Shown piece by piece: positions 1-6,951 of a stretch of DNA of 23,636 nt; position 1 is the stretch's first letter; each line of letters opens with the position of its first letter. The notes beneath the pieces were generated by a model, which worked only from the letters and a program-made list of their open reading frames with translations, was not told the origin of the DNA and made no database searches. The stretch is from Candidatus Omnitrophota bacterium. Its GTDB lineage: Bacteria; Omnitrophota; Gorgyraeia; Gygaellales; Profunditerraquicolaceae. The DNA is taken from assembly GCA_026387485.1 (NCBI GenBank), contig JAPLLQ010000137.1:530-24165 (forward strand), written 5' to 3'. Both the position numbers and the translations under genes were made by a program.

Positions 1-644
1 TAGTTTTAGGCTGGGCTAAACAGGGTATGCCTTTAGAAAGAAGCATCCTTGGTTTTCTAGAAATGCTTAAGGATAAGCGCATTAAACAAGCACAGGAAGT
101 GGCCCACTTAGTCAATGATGGTGATGTAATATTAACTCACTGTAATGTTAGCGGACTGATGCCATTAATTGCTGAGTTTGCCAAGAAGGAAAATAAAAAA
201 ATAAGTTTTTTTACTACCGAGACCCGGCCCTATTTGCAGGGTTCGCGTTTAACAGCTTGGGAATTGCAAAGAGCCGGCGTCGGTGTTACAATAATTACCG
301 ATAATATGGCTGCGGCGGTTATCTCGCAAGGAAAGGTAAATAAAGTTATTGTCGGAGCAGATAATCTGGCTCAGAATGGCGATATTGCCAATAAAATCGG
401 GACATACCAATTGGCAATTCTAGCCAAGTATTTTAATATTCCATTTTTTGTTATCTGTCCGCCGGCCTCAGGTGCCAGGAGCGGCCAAGAGATAAAAATT
501 GAAATTCGGCCGGATAAGGAATTATTAGAATATCAGGGTTTACGGCTTGCGCCCAAAGGCGTTAAAGGGTATTATCCGGCTTTTGATATTACACCAGCAG
601 AGTTAATAACCAAGCATATATATTTGAAAGTAGTCCCTAACTAA
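1..644 (+). CDS. mtnA: S-methyl-5-thioribose-1-phosphate isomerase homologue, 3' part
   Basis: This is an isomerase of the eIF-2B alpha/MtnA family, which converts 5-methylthioribose-1-phosphate (or 5-deoxyribose-1-phosphate) to the ribulose-1-phosphate form in the cytoplasm. The reading frame is already open at base 3 and the first internal ATG is at 27. About 213 residues are visible against roughly 340-350 in the family, so the true start lies upstream of the window. Counting from the ATG at 27, the catalytic cysteine is C39 in THCN and the catalytic aspartate is D112 in VGAD. The blocks ETRPYLQGSRLTAWEL and ANKIGTYQLA are hallmarks of MtnA rather than of eIF2B subunits. The aldolase gene begins six bases after its stop, suggesting one operon. 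A ribose-1,5-bisphosphate isomerase role is a less likely alternative. Confidence 0.85.
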   Translation, partial: VLGWAKQGMPLERSILGFLEMLKDKRIKQAQEVAHLVNDGDVILTHCNVSGLMPLIAEFAKKENKKISFFTTETRPYLQGSRLTAWELQRAGVGVTIITDNMAAAVISQGKVNKVIVGADNLAQNGDIANKIGTYQLAILAKYFNIPFFVICPPASGARSGQEIKIEIRPDKELLEYQGLRLAPKGVKGYYPAFDITPAELITKHIYLKVVPN

Positions 645-649
645 AAAAT

Positions 650-1641
650 ATGGATAAAGAAATATTATTAAAGGAAGAGATTATTAAGGTTGGTAAGAGG
701 CTTTATGATGTTGGCCGGCCAAATCCGGAAACTTAAGCGCTCGCTTGGATAAGGAGAATATTCTGATTACTGCCAGCGGAACTTTTTTAGGTGGGTTAAA
801 ACCGGATGATGTTGTTAAGGTTAACTTAGTTACAGGTGCCTGTGCTTCAGAGAAGAAGCCGAGCTCAGAATTACCGCTGCATTCTTTAGTCTATAAAAAT
901 TTTTCGGCGCAGGTTATAATTCATGCCCATCCGCCCTTAATCAATGGTTATTTTGCTATCAAACATTCACTTAAGGCCTTAACCTTTGAAACCAAATTTT
1001 ATTTAGGGGATATTCCGGTAGTTGTACAGGAAACCCCTACGGTTACTGATCCTGAACCGGTTATCCGAGCCCTGAAGTCAAATAATTTAGTGGTGCTTAA
1101 GAATCACGGCATAATAGCTATTGCTGATAAATTTGAAGATGCTTTGAGTATACTAGAGGCACTGGAAGAAGCAGTTAAGAGTGCTGCCTTAGCCCGGCTA
1201 TTCGATAAAGACATTCTTGATGAGTTGGATCAGGCCCTGAAAGATGATTTAACTAGAAATGCCCCAGCATACAAAATGTTTTCTCCTGAACATATTCAGG
1301 AGATCGTGGATTTAGTAAATAAAGATGAATTTATCTCCCAGAAAGGTAAAGAATCGGATTTAACCCTAAAGTTAGTGATAAAACTCGATGATAGCGGCGA
1401 GTCCTACAGGTTTAATTTTGAAAAAGGAAGAATTATAAAATTGGATTTGGATTGTGATGCTCCATTTATAATTTCTGCCCCGGCTGTGATATGGGAACAG
1501 GTTTTCTTAGGTAAACTCGATTCATTCGTGGCAGTAACTCAAGGGAAGATGAAATTGCAGGGACAATTAGGCCAACTCTCTAAATGGTATGTGCCTTTTG
1601 CCCGGCTTTTTGCTTTATTTAAAGAGGTAAAAATTAAATGA
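650..1641 (+). CDS. Class II aldolase fused to SCP2-like domain (apparent frameshift)
   Basis: This is a FucA/AraD/MtnB-type class II (zinc) aldolase or dehydratase, expected to act on the ribulose-1-phosphate made by the upstream isomerase. An ATG at 650 opens a frame with a family-like N-terminus (EIIKVGKRLYDVG) that hits TAA at 734-736. The neighbouring frame carries the rest of the domain from about 718 (SGNLSARLDKENILITASG) to the stop at 1641, so one base appears lost near 713-721. The longest uninterrupted frame starts only at a TTG at 745 and lacks the phosphate-binding GNLS loop. In TTG numbering, E42, H60 and H62 (HAHP) and H121 (NHG) match the acid/base and zinc residues. Residues about 200-296 resemble an SCP2 sterol/lipid-carrier domain, an unusual fusion. 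The next gene overlaps by four bases (ATGA). Substrate is inferred from context only. Confidence 0.75.
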
Positions 1642-3131
1642 CCCCCAATCATCCTTTATTGATTAACGGAAAATTCGTGGAAACCAAAGAGAGGTTAAAT
1701 ATAATTAACCCCTCAACTGGAAAGGTAATTGCTGAAGCTTCAATTGCCTCCTTAAAGGAAGTTGAATTGGCTATCGACGGAGCCCGGGAAGCTTTTGATA
1801 AAGGCGAATGGCCGAAGTTATCTTTGAGCAGGCGAAAGGATTTTATTTCAAGAATTGCTCGGGGCATTTTGGATAAGGCCGGAGAACTAGCAAAATTAGA
1901 GACCGAGAATTCCGGTAAGCCGATTAAAGAGACAACTTTTATGGATATCCCCTCGGCTGCCAAGACTTTTGAATATATCGCTCATAATTTTGAAGGTTTC
2001 CTTAAAGAAGAAGATTTAACTATTTCTAGTGAGGCAAAAGCAAAATTAGTGCGCGAACCAATGGGGGTTGTAGTTTTAATTATTCCCTGGAATTACCCCC
2101 TTTTAATTGCTGCTTGGAAATTAGCCTCAGCCTTAGCCGCCGGAAATACCGTAATATTAAAACCATCCAGCCTTACACCTTTGACTGCGTTAGAATTGGG
2201 AAAAATTATTCAGGAAGCCGGTCTGCCTAAAGGCGCGGTGAATATAATTAACGGAAACGGTGCGAGCATTGGCGAAGCGCTTTGTAGCGACAAAAGGGTG
2301 GATATGATTTCTTTTACCGGCAGTAATGACAGCGGCCGGCAGATTTTAAGGTATACTTCCAAAAACATAAAAAAATCAATTATGGAACTGGGGGGAAAAT
2401 CAGCAAGTTTAATCTTTAGTGACGTTGATATAGATATTGCGGTGAATAGCTCGCTTTGTTCGATATTTTTAAATCAGGGTCAGATGTGCACCGCGATGTC
2501 ACGCATCTTTGTCCAGGATAAGATATATGATAAATTTATAAATAACTTTGTAGCTAAAACTCAAGGTATAAAACTCGGGCTCGCTGACAATTATGAAACT
2601 CAGATGGGGCCTTTAATCAGCGACGCTCAACGCAAAAAAGTTATTGCTTATATCGAAAAAGCTAAACGCGAGGGCGCGAATTTACTCTGCGGAGGGAATA
2701 TCCCGCCGGCAGCGGAATTAAAAAATGGCTATTTTTTTGCGCCGACGGTTTTAAGTGAAGTTAATCCGCACTCCCATATATTTAAAGAAGAAGTATTCGG
2801 CCCGGTGGTTATTATCAATAAATTTAGCGATGCTGAGCAGGCAGAGGCATTGGCGAATAGCAGTGATTTTGGCTTAGCCAGTTGCATCTGGACTAAAGAT
2901 ATAGATTTTGCTGAAAGGCTCTCAAGGAAAATCAATGCCGGGGTTATCTGGATTAATACCTACGGTATGTTTTATGACCAGCTTCCTTACGGTGGATTCA
3001 AACAGAGCGGATTTGGTAAGGAATTAGGTAAAGAAGGCTTTTTGGAATATACCCGGCTTAAAAATGTAATTATCGATCAAGCTCCGGATTCAAAGCCACT
3101 GGTTAATTACTGGTATGGGTTATCCAGCTAA
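1638..3131 (+). CDS. NAD(P)-dependent aldehyde dehydrogenase
   Basis: This 497-residue enzyme has the usual length of the ALDH superfamily and should oxidise an aldehyde to its acid in the cytoplasm. The visible residues are N151 in the PWNYP block, K175 in LKPS (cofactor), the SFTGS turn of the Rossmann fold near 225-229, E250 in MELGGK (general base), the nucleophile C284 in NQGQMC, and E385/F387 in EEVFGP. All catalytic residues are intact. It begins at an ATG that overlaps the aldolase stop by four bases, so translational coupling is likely. The position after an isomerase and an aldolase suggests that its substrate is the short aldehyde released by the aldolase, for example methylthioacetaldehyde or acetaldehyde. 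That assignment is inference; sequence alone does not separate it from betaine- or gamma-aminobutyraldehyde dehydrogenases. Confidence 0.9.
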   Translation: MTPNHPLLINGKFVETKERLNIINPSTGKVIAEASIASLKEVELAIDGAREAFDKGEWPKLSLSRRKDFISRIARGILDKAGELAKLETENSGKPIKETTFMDIPSAAKTFEYIAHNFEGFLKEEDLTISSEAKAKLVREPMGVVVLIIPWNYPLLIAAWKLASALAAGNTVILKPSSLTPLTALELGKIIQEAGLPKGAVNIINGNGASIGEALCSDKRVDMISFTGSNDSGRQILRYTSKNIKKSIMELGGKSASLIFSDVDIDIAVNSSLCSIFLNQGQMCTAMSRIFVQDKIYDKFINNFVAKTQGIKLGLADNYETQMGPLISDAQRKKVIAYIEKAKREGANLLCGGNIPPAAELKNGYFFAPTVLSEVNPHSHIFKEEVFGPVVIINKFSDAEQAEALANSSDFGLASCIWTKDIDFAERLSRKINAGVIWINTYGMFYDQLPYGGFKQSGFGKELGKEGFLEYTRLKNVIIDQAPDSKPLVNYWYGLSS

Positions 3132-4329
3132 AAAAGTTTTTCTATTAACAATATTAATTTTACTCCTCTACGTTTTTCCCTCTCAAGCAGCACTCACCAC
3201 TTTAGAAATAGCCCAAGAAAGAGCCAAGGGAATAGAAACCTCTAATAAGGAAAGTTGGATTAAAGAATTCGGCACCCGGCGCGAAGAATTTACCAAGAAA
3301 TATGGCACTTCTTTCGCCTTTCTTTTTAACTATGACCAGCAATGGATTGTTAGGAGTAAGGAAAATTCAGGGGACAGCGGCGCTGCCTGTTACTGGAATG
3401 TAGAGTTAATGCAGGAACTTTGGCCCGGAGCATCCATTGATATGGAATTTGAGACTGATAGGGGTAAGGGTGTTGATAAATTCCTGCCTACCTTTTCCAT
3501 TTTGAACACTAATTCTGGGGATAACATTGACTTTTATATCCCCAGGCTTTATTTCCAGCAGGATTTAGTCAACGAGAGGGTTTATCTGGCTGCCGGAAAA
3601 TTAGATTTATCCGACTGGTTTGATTATAGTGTTGTGGCTGGTTGCGGGGATACCCAGTTTACCTCTAGCGCCCTGGTTAATAATCCGATTATACCATTTC
3701 CGGCAAAAGGCTTAGGAGCGATGGTTACCCTAAAGCCTTACGACTGGCTCTATTTTCAGTCAGGTGCATCCACTGCTAAGGCAAATTCCACTAAAACCGG
3801 GTTAAGCGATGGTTTTAACAGTACTTTTTTTATTAATGAGCTAGGGTTTACTCCCAAAATTGGAAACTTAGAGGGGAATTACCGCTTTATCTTTCATCTG
3901 ACCCACGAAAAACTTGAGCGTTTCCTTGAGGATAGAACTAAAAATAATACTGTCGGTTTTGCTCTAAGTTTTGACCAGGCAATTACCGAACGCCTGACTT
4001 TATTTTTGCGTTACGGGTTTGATGACCCTAAAGTAAACAGTATGGAGTATTTCTGGTCTTTTGGCGGCCAGCTCAGCGAACCATTCCCCGGAAGGAAATA
4101 TGATTATTTGGGTTTAGCAGTAGCCCAGTCTATTACCGGCAAAGACTACCGCGAATATAATGGGGAAGGCACCAGTTACGCTGAAACAATCTGCGAACTC
4201 TATTATAGTTATAATTTCAAGACCATCTTTACCCTTACCCCAAATATCCAGATGGTCATTGATCCTGATGCCAATAAGGACTCCTCTACCGCCGTAGTCA
4301 TGGGTTTAAGATTGGTATTGAGTTTTTAG
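3115..4329 (+). CDS. OprB-like carbohydrate-selective outer membrane porin
   Basis: This is a predicted exported 404-residue beta-barrel protein of the outer membrane. Residues 1-25 form a signal peptide (lysines, a leucine/isoleucine-rich core, cleavage after FPSQA). The mature part is rich in alternating aromatic strands and glycine/asparagine turns. It ends in a terminal phenylalanine (LRLVLSF), as expected of a BAM-assembled barrel. Blocks such as YIPRLYFQQDL, AAGKLDLSDWFD and the C-terminal TPNIQMVIDP resemble the OprB family (carbohydrate-selective porins). The start overlaps the aldehyde dehydrogenase end by 17 bases, so it belongs to the same operon and may bring in the sugar or nucleoside that feeds it. 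No clear Shine-Dalgarno precedes the ATG, so coupling is plausible. The family call is fairly firm; the substrate is unknown. Confidence 0.75.
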   Translation: MGYPAKKVFLLTILILLLYVFPSQAALTTLEIAQERAKGIETSNKESWIKEFGTRREEFTKKYGTSFAFLFNYDQQWIVRSKENSGDSGAACYWNVELMQELWPGASIDMEFETDRGKGVDKFLPTFSILNTNSGDNIDFYIPRLYFQQDLVNERVYLAAGKLDLSDWFDYSVVAGCGDTQFTSSALVNNPIIPFPAKGLGAMVTLKPYDWLYFQSGASTAKANSTKTGLSDGFNSTFFINELGFTPKIGNLEGNYRFIFHLTHEKLERFLEDRTKNNTVGFALSFDQAITERLTLFLRYGFDDPKVNSMEYFWSFGGQLSEPFPGRKYDYLGLAVAQSITGKDYREYNGEGTSYAETICELYYSYNFKTIFTLTPNIQMVIDPDANKDSSTAVVMGLRLVLSF

Positions 4330-4345
4330 TTCCCAGATATAGTTA

Positions 4346-4373
4346 TTGACAAGCAAGGTTTAGGAAGTATAAT
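4346..4373 (+). promoter_or_regulatory. Sigma-70-type promoter of the cold shock gene
   Basis: There is a perfect -35 TTGACA at 4346-4351 and a perfect -10 TATAAT at 4368-4373, with a 16-base spacer. Transcription should begin near 4380, giving a leader of about 105 bases before the cold shock gene at 4485. No other promoter is visible between the terminator in that leader and the gene. Confidence 0.8.
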
Positions 4374-4417
4374 AAAAAATGTAACGCGAACAAATAATAA
4401 AGGTAAAAATATCTTAG

Positions 4418-4460
4418 ACCGAAAGGAAGAGACAATCTACCTTTCGGTTTTTTTATTTTT
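4418..4460 (+). terminator. Intrinsic terminator/attenuator in the cold-shock leader
   Basis: A perfect 9-bp stem pairs ACCGAAAGG (4418-4426) with CCTTTCGGT (4440-4448) around a 13-base loop. It is followed by a T-rich run (4448-4454, then A and five more T). It lies after the promoter at 4346-4373 and before the cold shock gene. Transcripts from that promoter must pass it, so it may act as an attenuator or end a short RNA of about 75 bases. AAAGGT at 4399-4404 could pair with ACCTTT at 4439-4444 and compete with the stem. Confidence 0.75.
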
Positions 4461-4484
4461 GCCGTAACCTAAAGGAGGAGTAAG

Positions 4485-4685
4485 ATGCATACGGGGAAGG
4501 TAAAGAAAGTGGTGCGCGAACGCGGATTTGGGTTTATTAGTGATACTGACGGAAGAGAATTGTTTTTTCACCGCAGCGCGGTTCAGGATAATAAATATGA
4601 TTCTCTAAATGAAGAGCAGACAGTTGAATTTGACGTAGAGCAGTCGGAAAAAGGCCCACGGGCAATTAACGTCAAGGTCGCCTAA
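4485..4685 (+). CDS. Cold shock protein (CspA family)
   Basis: This 66-residue cold shock domain protein is a small cytoplasmic beta-barrel that binds single-stranded RNA and DNA and melts mRNA structure. RNP1 is seen as GFGFI (residues 14-18) and RNP2 as LFFHRSA (26-32). The length is that of a single-domain CspA. The start is fixed by a very strong Shine-Dalgarno (AAAGGAGGAG, 4471-4480) placed just before the ATG. It has its own consensus promoter and a long leader containing a terminator-like hairpin, which points to control after transcription starts, as is known for cspA leaders in other bacteria. The family call is secure; paralogue-level naming is not possible. Confidence 0.93.
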   Translation: MHTGKVKKVVRERGFGFISDTDGRELFFHRSAVQDNKYDSLNEEQTVEFDVEQSEKGPRAINVKVA

Positions 4686-4726
4686 TCCCCTTAGCTGGGT
4701 ATTTCTAGACTAAGGACACCGCTGTA

Positions 4727-5446
4727 ATGAGAAGATTTATATCTATAGGATTCTGGATAGCTAGCATAGCTATAACCATTATTCTCTTCTTTGTAGTATT
4801 TTTTCTTGTGGTTATCCTGTTTCCTTTTGATAAAAAGAGGAAAGCCGCCCATGCCCAGTGTTTCTGGTGGGCGGATTGTATCTTTGGGCTAAACCCCTTC
4901 TGGAAACTCAAGGTTAATGGTTTAGAAAATATTGACCATAAAAAAACCTACGTGGTAATTGTCAATCACCAGAGCATGGCCGATATCGTAGTGCTTTATA
5001 AAACACTGATGCAGTTTAAATGGGTGGCTAAGCAGAGCCTTTTTAAAGTCCCCTTTATCGGCTGGTGCCTCTCTCTTACCAAACATATCCAGCTTAGGCG
5101 TGGTGAATATTCAAGCATTAAGAGGGTATACCGCGAGGCAGCTGAATGGTTAAGAAAGGATATGTCGGTTTTATTTTTTCCGGAAGGTACCCGCAGCGAC
5201 AATGACAATATGAATGATTTTCAAAACGGCGCGTTTAAGCTGGCAATCAAAGAAGGTAAAGCCGTCCTGCCTATCCGTATTGACGGCACCCGCGATGCTA
5301 TTCCCAAAGGCAGCTGGATTTTTAAGGCTAAAGTTTGGGTAACTCTCACTGTGTTGCCGGCTATTGAGACTAAGAATTTAAATCCCGCTGATTTTGCTTA
5401 TCTGCGGGATACTGTGCGTCAAAATATTCAAAGCGCGGCAGTTTAA
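4727..5446 (+). CDS. plsC: 1-acyl-sn-glycerol-3-phosphate acyltransferase (PlsC family)
   Basis: This 239-residue membrane-associated acyltransferase should transfer an acyl chain to lysophosphatidic acid to make phosphatidic acid in phospholipid synthesis at the inner membrane. A strong hydrophobic segment spans about residues 6-33. The catalytic NHxxxxD motif is N80-H81 to D86 (NHQSMAD). The substrate-binding FPEGTR motif is at 151-156. Further family blocks include LRRGEYSS and the AVLPIRIDGTRDA segment. The length is typical. It follows the cold shock gene after 41 bases with a short AGGA upstream and no clear promoter of its own, so it is probably read from the same promoter. Pairing with a cold shock gene could reflect membrane adjustment to temperature, which is inference. 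Confidence 0.88.
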   Translation: MRRFISIGFWIASIAITIILFFVVFFLVVILFPFDKKRKAAHAQCFWWADCIFGLNPFWKLKVNGLENIDHKKTYVVIVNHQSMADIVVLYKTLMQFKWVAKQSLFKVPFIGWCLSLTKHIQLRRGEYSSIKRVYREAAEWLRKDMSVLFFPEGTRSDNDNMNDFQNGAFKLAIKEGKAVLPIRIDGTRDAIPKGSWIFKAKVWVTLTVLPAIETKNLNPADFAYLRDTVRQNIQSAAV

Positions 5447-5473
5447 TCCTTTCTTAATTCATCCAATTTCGCC

Positions 5474-5502
5474 TTGACCAACCCCTGCTCCAGCAGTAAA
5501 AT
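5474..5502 (+). promoter_or_regulatory. Promoter for the DUF4239/small heat shock pair
   Basis: TTGACC at 5474-5479 and TAAAAT at 5497-5502 are separated by 17 bases. Both sit in the 86-base gap after plsC and just before a gene with a strong Shine-Dalgarno (AAGGAGGT). This matches the spacing of the other promoters in the window. Confidence 0.55.
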
Positions 5503-5532
5503 AAATCAAGAAAACTTATTCAAGGAGGTAAA

Positions 5533-6315
5533 ATGCCTTTTGCGCAGAAGTTGATATTAACTTTTTCTCCGCTTGTCTTATGTTTAGTCATGATAGTAAT
5601 CTCGGTGATATCAGCTGTCTCCGGGATTTTTATTATGCGTCGCAGTATCCCTCATAAGAAACTAAAGATTCATAACGATATAGCCGGCCCGCTTTTTAGT
5701 ACAGTGGGGGTAATCTATGCTGTCCTGGTGGGGTTTATCGTCGTAGTTACTTGGCAGAGTTTTGACCGGGCAAACCTGGATACGCAAAGAGAAGCCAACT
5801 GTGTTATGGACCTTTATACTGATGCTGGGAGTTTCCCGGTTCCGGTAAAGATAGAGCTGCGTAGCCTGATTGGGAAATATACCAAGGCTGTAGTTAAAGA
5901 AGAATGGAAGACTATTGCTTGGGGCCAGGCAAGCCCGGTTGCTGGAGAAGCCTTGGAGAAGATATGGAAATTTTATGCCGGTTATACACCTGAAACGATT
6001 ACTCAAGAAGTTTTCTTCCGGGAGTCGATTCAAAAGTTGAATCAATTAGATGAATTTCGCCTGATGCGGATAATGGATTCCCGACACGGGATTCATCCTA
6101 TCCTTTGGATGGTCTTGATTACCGGAGCCGCAGTCACAGTTGCTTTCAGTTTTTTCTTTGGTTCAGAAAACTTAGGCTCCCAGATAGCCATGACTGTTTT
6201 ATTGACCATAGTAATAGTTTTAATCCTCTTTACGATTTTAGAGCTGGATTATCCTTTTAGCGGCGGGATCAGCATCCGTCCGGATGCATTTCAATATATT
6301 TTAAATAGGGGATAA
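5533..6315 (+). CDS. DUF4239 (bestrophin-like) integral membrane protein
   Basis: This 260-residue inner membrane protein has about four transmembrane segments (near residues 10-36, 53-74, 190-210 and 216-236) and a soluble loop of about 110 residues in the middle. The second segment and its flank (HNDIAGPLFSTVGVIYAVLVG, followed by VTWQSFDRA and QREAN) are characteristic of the DUF4239 family, which is described as bestrophin-like. A role as an ion channel is only suggested by that resemblance. The start is supported by a strong AAGGAGGT Shine-Dalgarno and a promoter 30 bases upstream of it. A small heat shock protein gene follows after 12 bases, so the two probably share a transcript. The family call is fairly confident; the function is not known. 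Confidence 0.7.
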   Translation: MPFAQKLILTFSPLVLCLVMIVISVISAVSGIFIMRRSIPHKKLKIHNDIAGPLFSTVGVIYAVLVGFIVVVTWQSFDRANLDTQREANCVMDLYTDAGSFPVPVKIELRSLIGKYTKAVVKEEWKTIAWGQASPVAGEALEKIWKFYAGYTPETITQEVFFRESIQKLNQLDEFRLMRIMDSRHGIHPILWMVLITGAAVTVAFSFFFGSENLGSQIAMTVLLTIVIVLILFTILELDYPFSGGISIRPDAFQYILNRG

Positions 6316-6327
6316 AGAAGGGGTCGG

Positions 6328-6861
6328 ATGAAAAAAACTTTATTCATTATTCTGTTGGTATTATCCACTCTTTTGGTTTTTGAAACCGGATATCTGGTAG
6401 GCCTCAGGGAAAAAGCAAATATGCGTTTGGGATTAGCTGGTTATAGAAAGCCCTATTTGCCTATGGCGCGTATTCAGGAGAAGTGGGATTTTTTCCGTAA
6501 GATGCCTCCACCGGTAAAAAGAGGTTTCGCGACCACCATGACTTCAGTTGATACTGAGAAGTCATATACGATTACCATGAGTTTAGCTGGTATACCTAAA
6601 GAGGCAATTAATATTGAAGTCCGCGGGAACAGGATGATGATATCCGCTTTCCAGAAAAAAGAGTCAGGCCTAAATAAAAAAGGTTCCTGCCGTCAGGAGT
6701 TTAGTTCTAACAGCTATCTTCAGTTAATTACCTTACCGGAGAATATTAATGTTAAAGGGATCATAGCAGAGTATAATAAAGGGATACTTATGATTACTAT
6801 CCCAAAGGATGTAGGAACAAAAGAAAATAGTCAGGCCGTAATTAAAATAAAGATTAAGTAA
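6328..6861 (+). CDS. Membrane-anchored Hsp20/alpha-crystallin-like protein
   Basis: This 177-residue protein combines an N-terminal hydrophobic segment (residues about 4-25, after MKK) with a C-terminal alpha-crystallin domain (about 70-160). The domain shows the family pattern SLAGIPKEAINIEVRGN and the closing AEYNKGILMITIPK, which matches the AxxxxGxLxxxxPK signature of small heat shock proteins. It ends in VIKIKIK, which contains an I-x-I type motif. Ordinary Hsp20 proteins are cytoplasmic and lack a signal segment. Here the hydrophobic segment should place the chaperone domain outside the inner membrane, as a signal anchor (no clear cleavage site) or exported protein. It lies 12 bases after the DUF4239 gene, likely in the same transcript. 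Client proteins are unknown. Confidence 0.75.
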   Translation: MKKTLFIILLVLSTLLVFETGYLVGLREKANMRLGLAGYRKPYLPMARIQEKWDFFRKMPPPVKRGFATTMTSVDTEKSYTITMSLAGIPKEAINIEVRGNRMMISAFQKKESGLNKKGSCRQEFSSNSYLQLITLPENINVKGIIAEYNKGILMITIPKDVGTKENSQAVIKIKIK

Positions 6862-6866
6862 AAAAA

Positions 6867-6911
6867 GTGGAAACCAGATGCCTAAGGTCTATAAGTTTCC
6901 GCCAAAACTTT
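6867..6911 (+). terminator. Weak hairpin after the small heat shock gene
   Basis: GTGGAAAC (6867-6874) can pair with GTTTCCGC (6895-6902) through eight pairs including one G-T wobble, with a 20-base loop, followed by a modest A/T-rich stretch with four T. It would separate the upstream unit from the TolC promoter, but the T tract is poor. Confidence 0.3.
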
Positions 6912-6914
6912 TAA

Positions 6915-6943
6915 TTGATTGGCTTATGGTTTTATAGTAAAAT
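6915..6943 (+). promoter_or_regulatory. Promoter of the TolC-HlyD-ABC export operon (near-leaderless)
   Basis: TTGATT at 6915-6920 and TAAAAT at 6938-6943 are 17 bases apart. Only eight bases lie between the -10 box and the ATG at 6952, so the expected start site is at or within a few bases of the start codon. There is no Shine-Dalgarno. Confidence 0.6.
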
Positions 6944-6951
6944 AATTTCTA

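Noticed and set aside
4688..4714. CCTTAG/CTAAGG hairpin between the cold shock gene and plsC
   Set aside because: The 6-bp stem has a 15-base loop and no T tract, so it is too weak to call a terminator.
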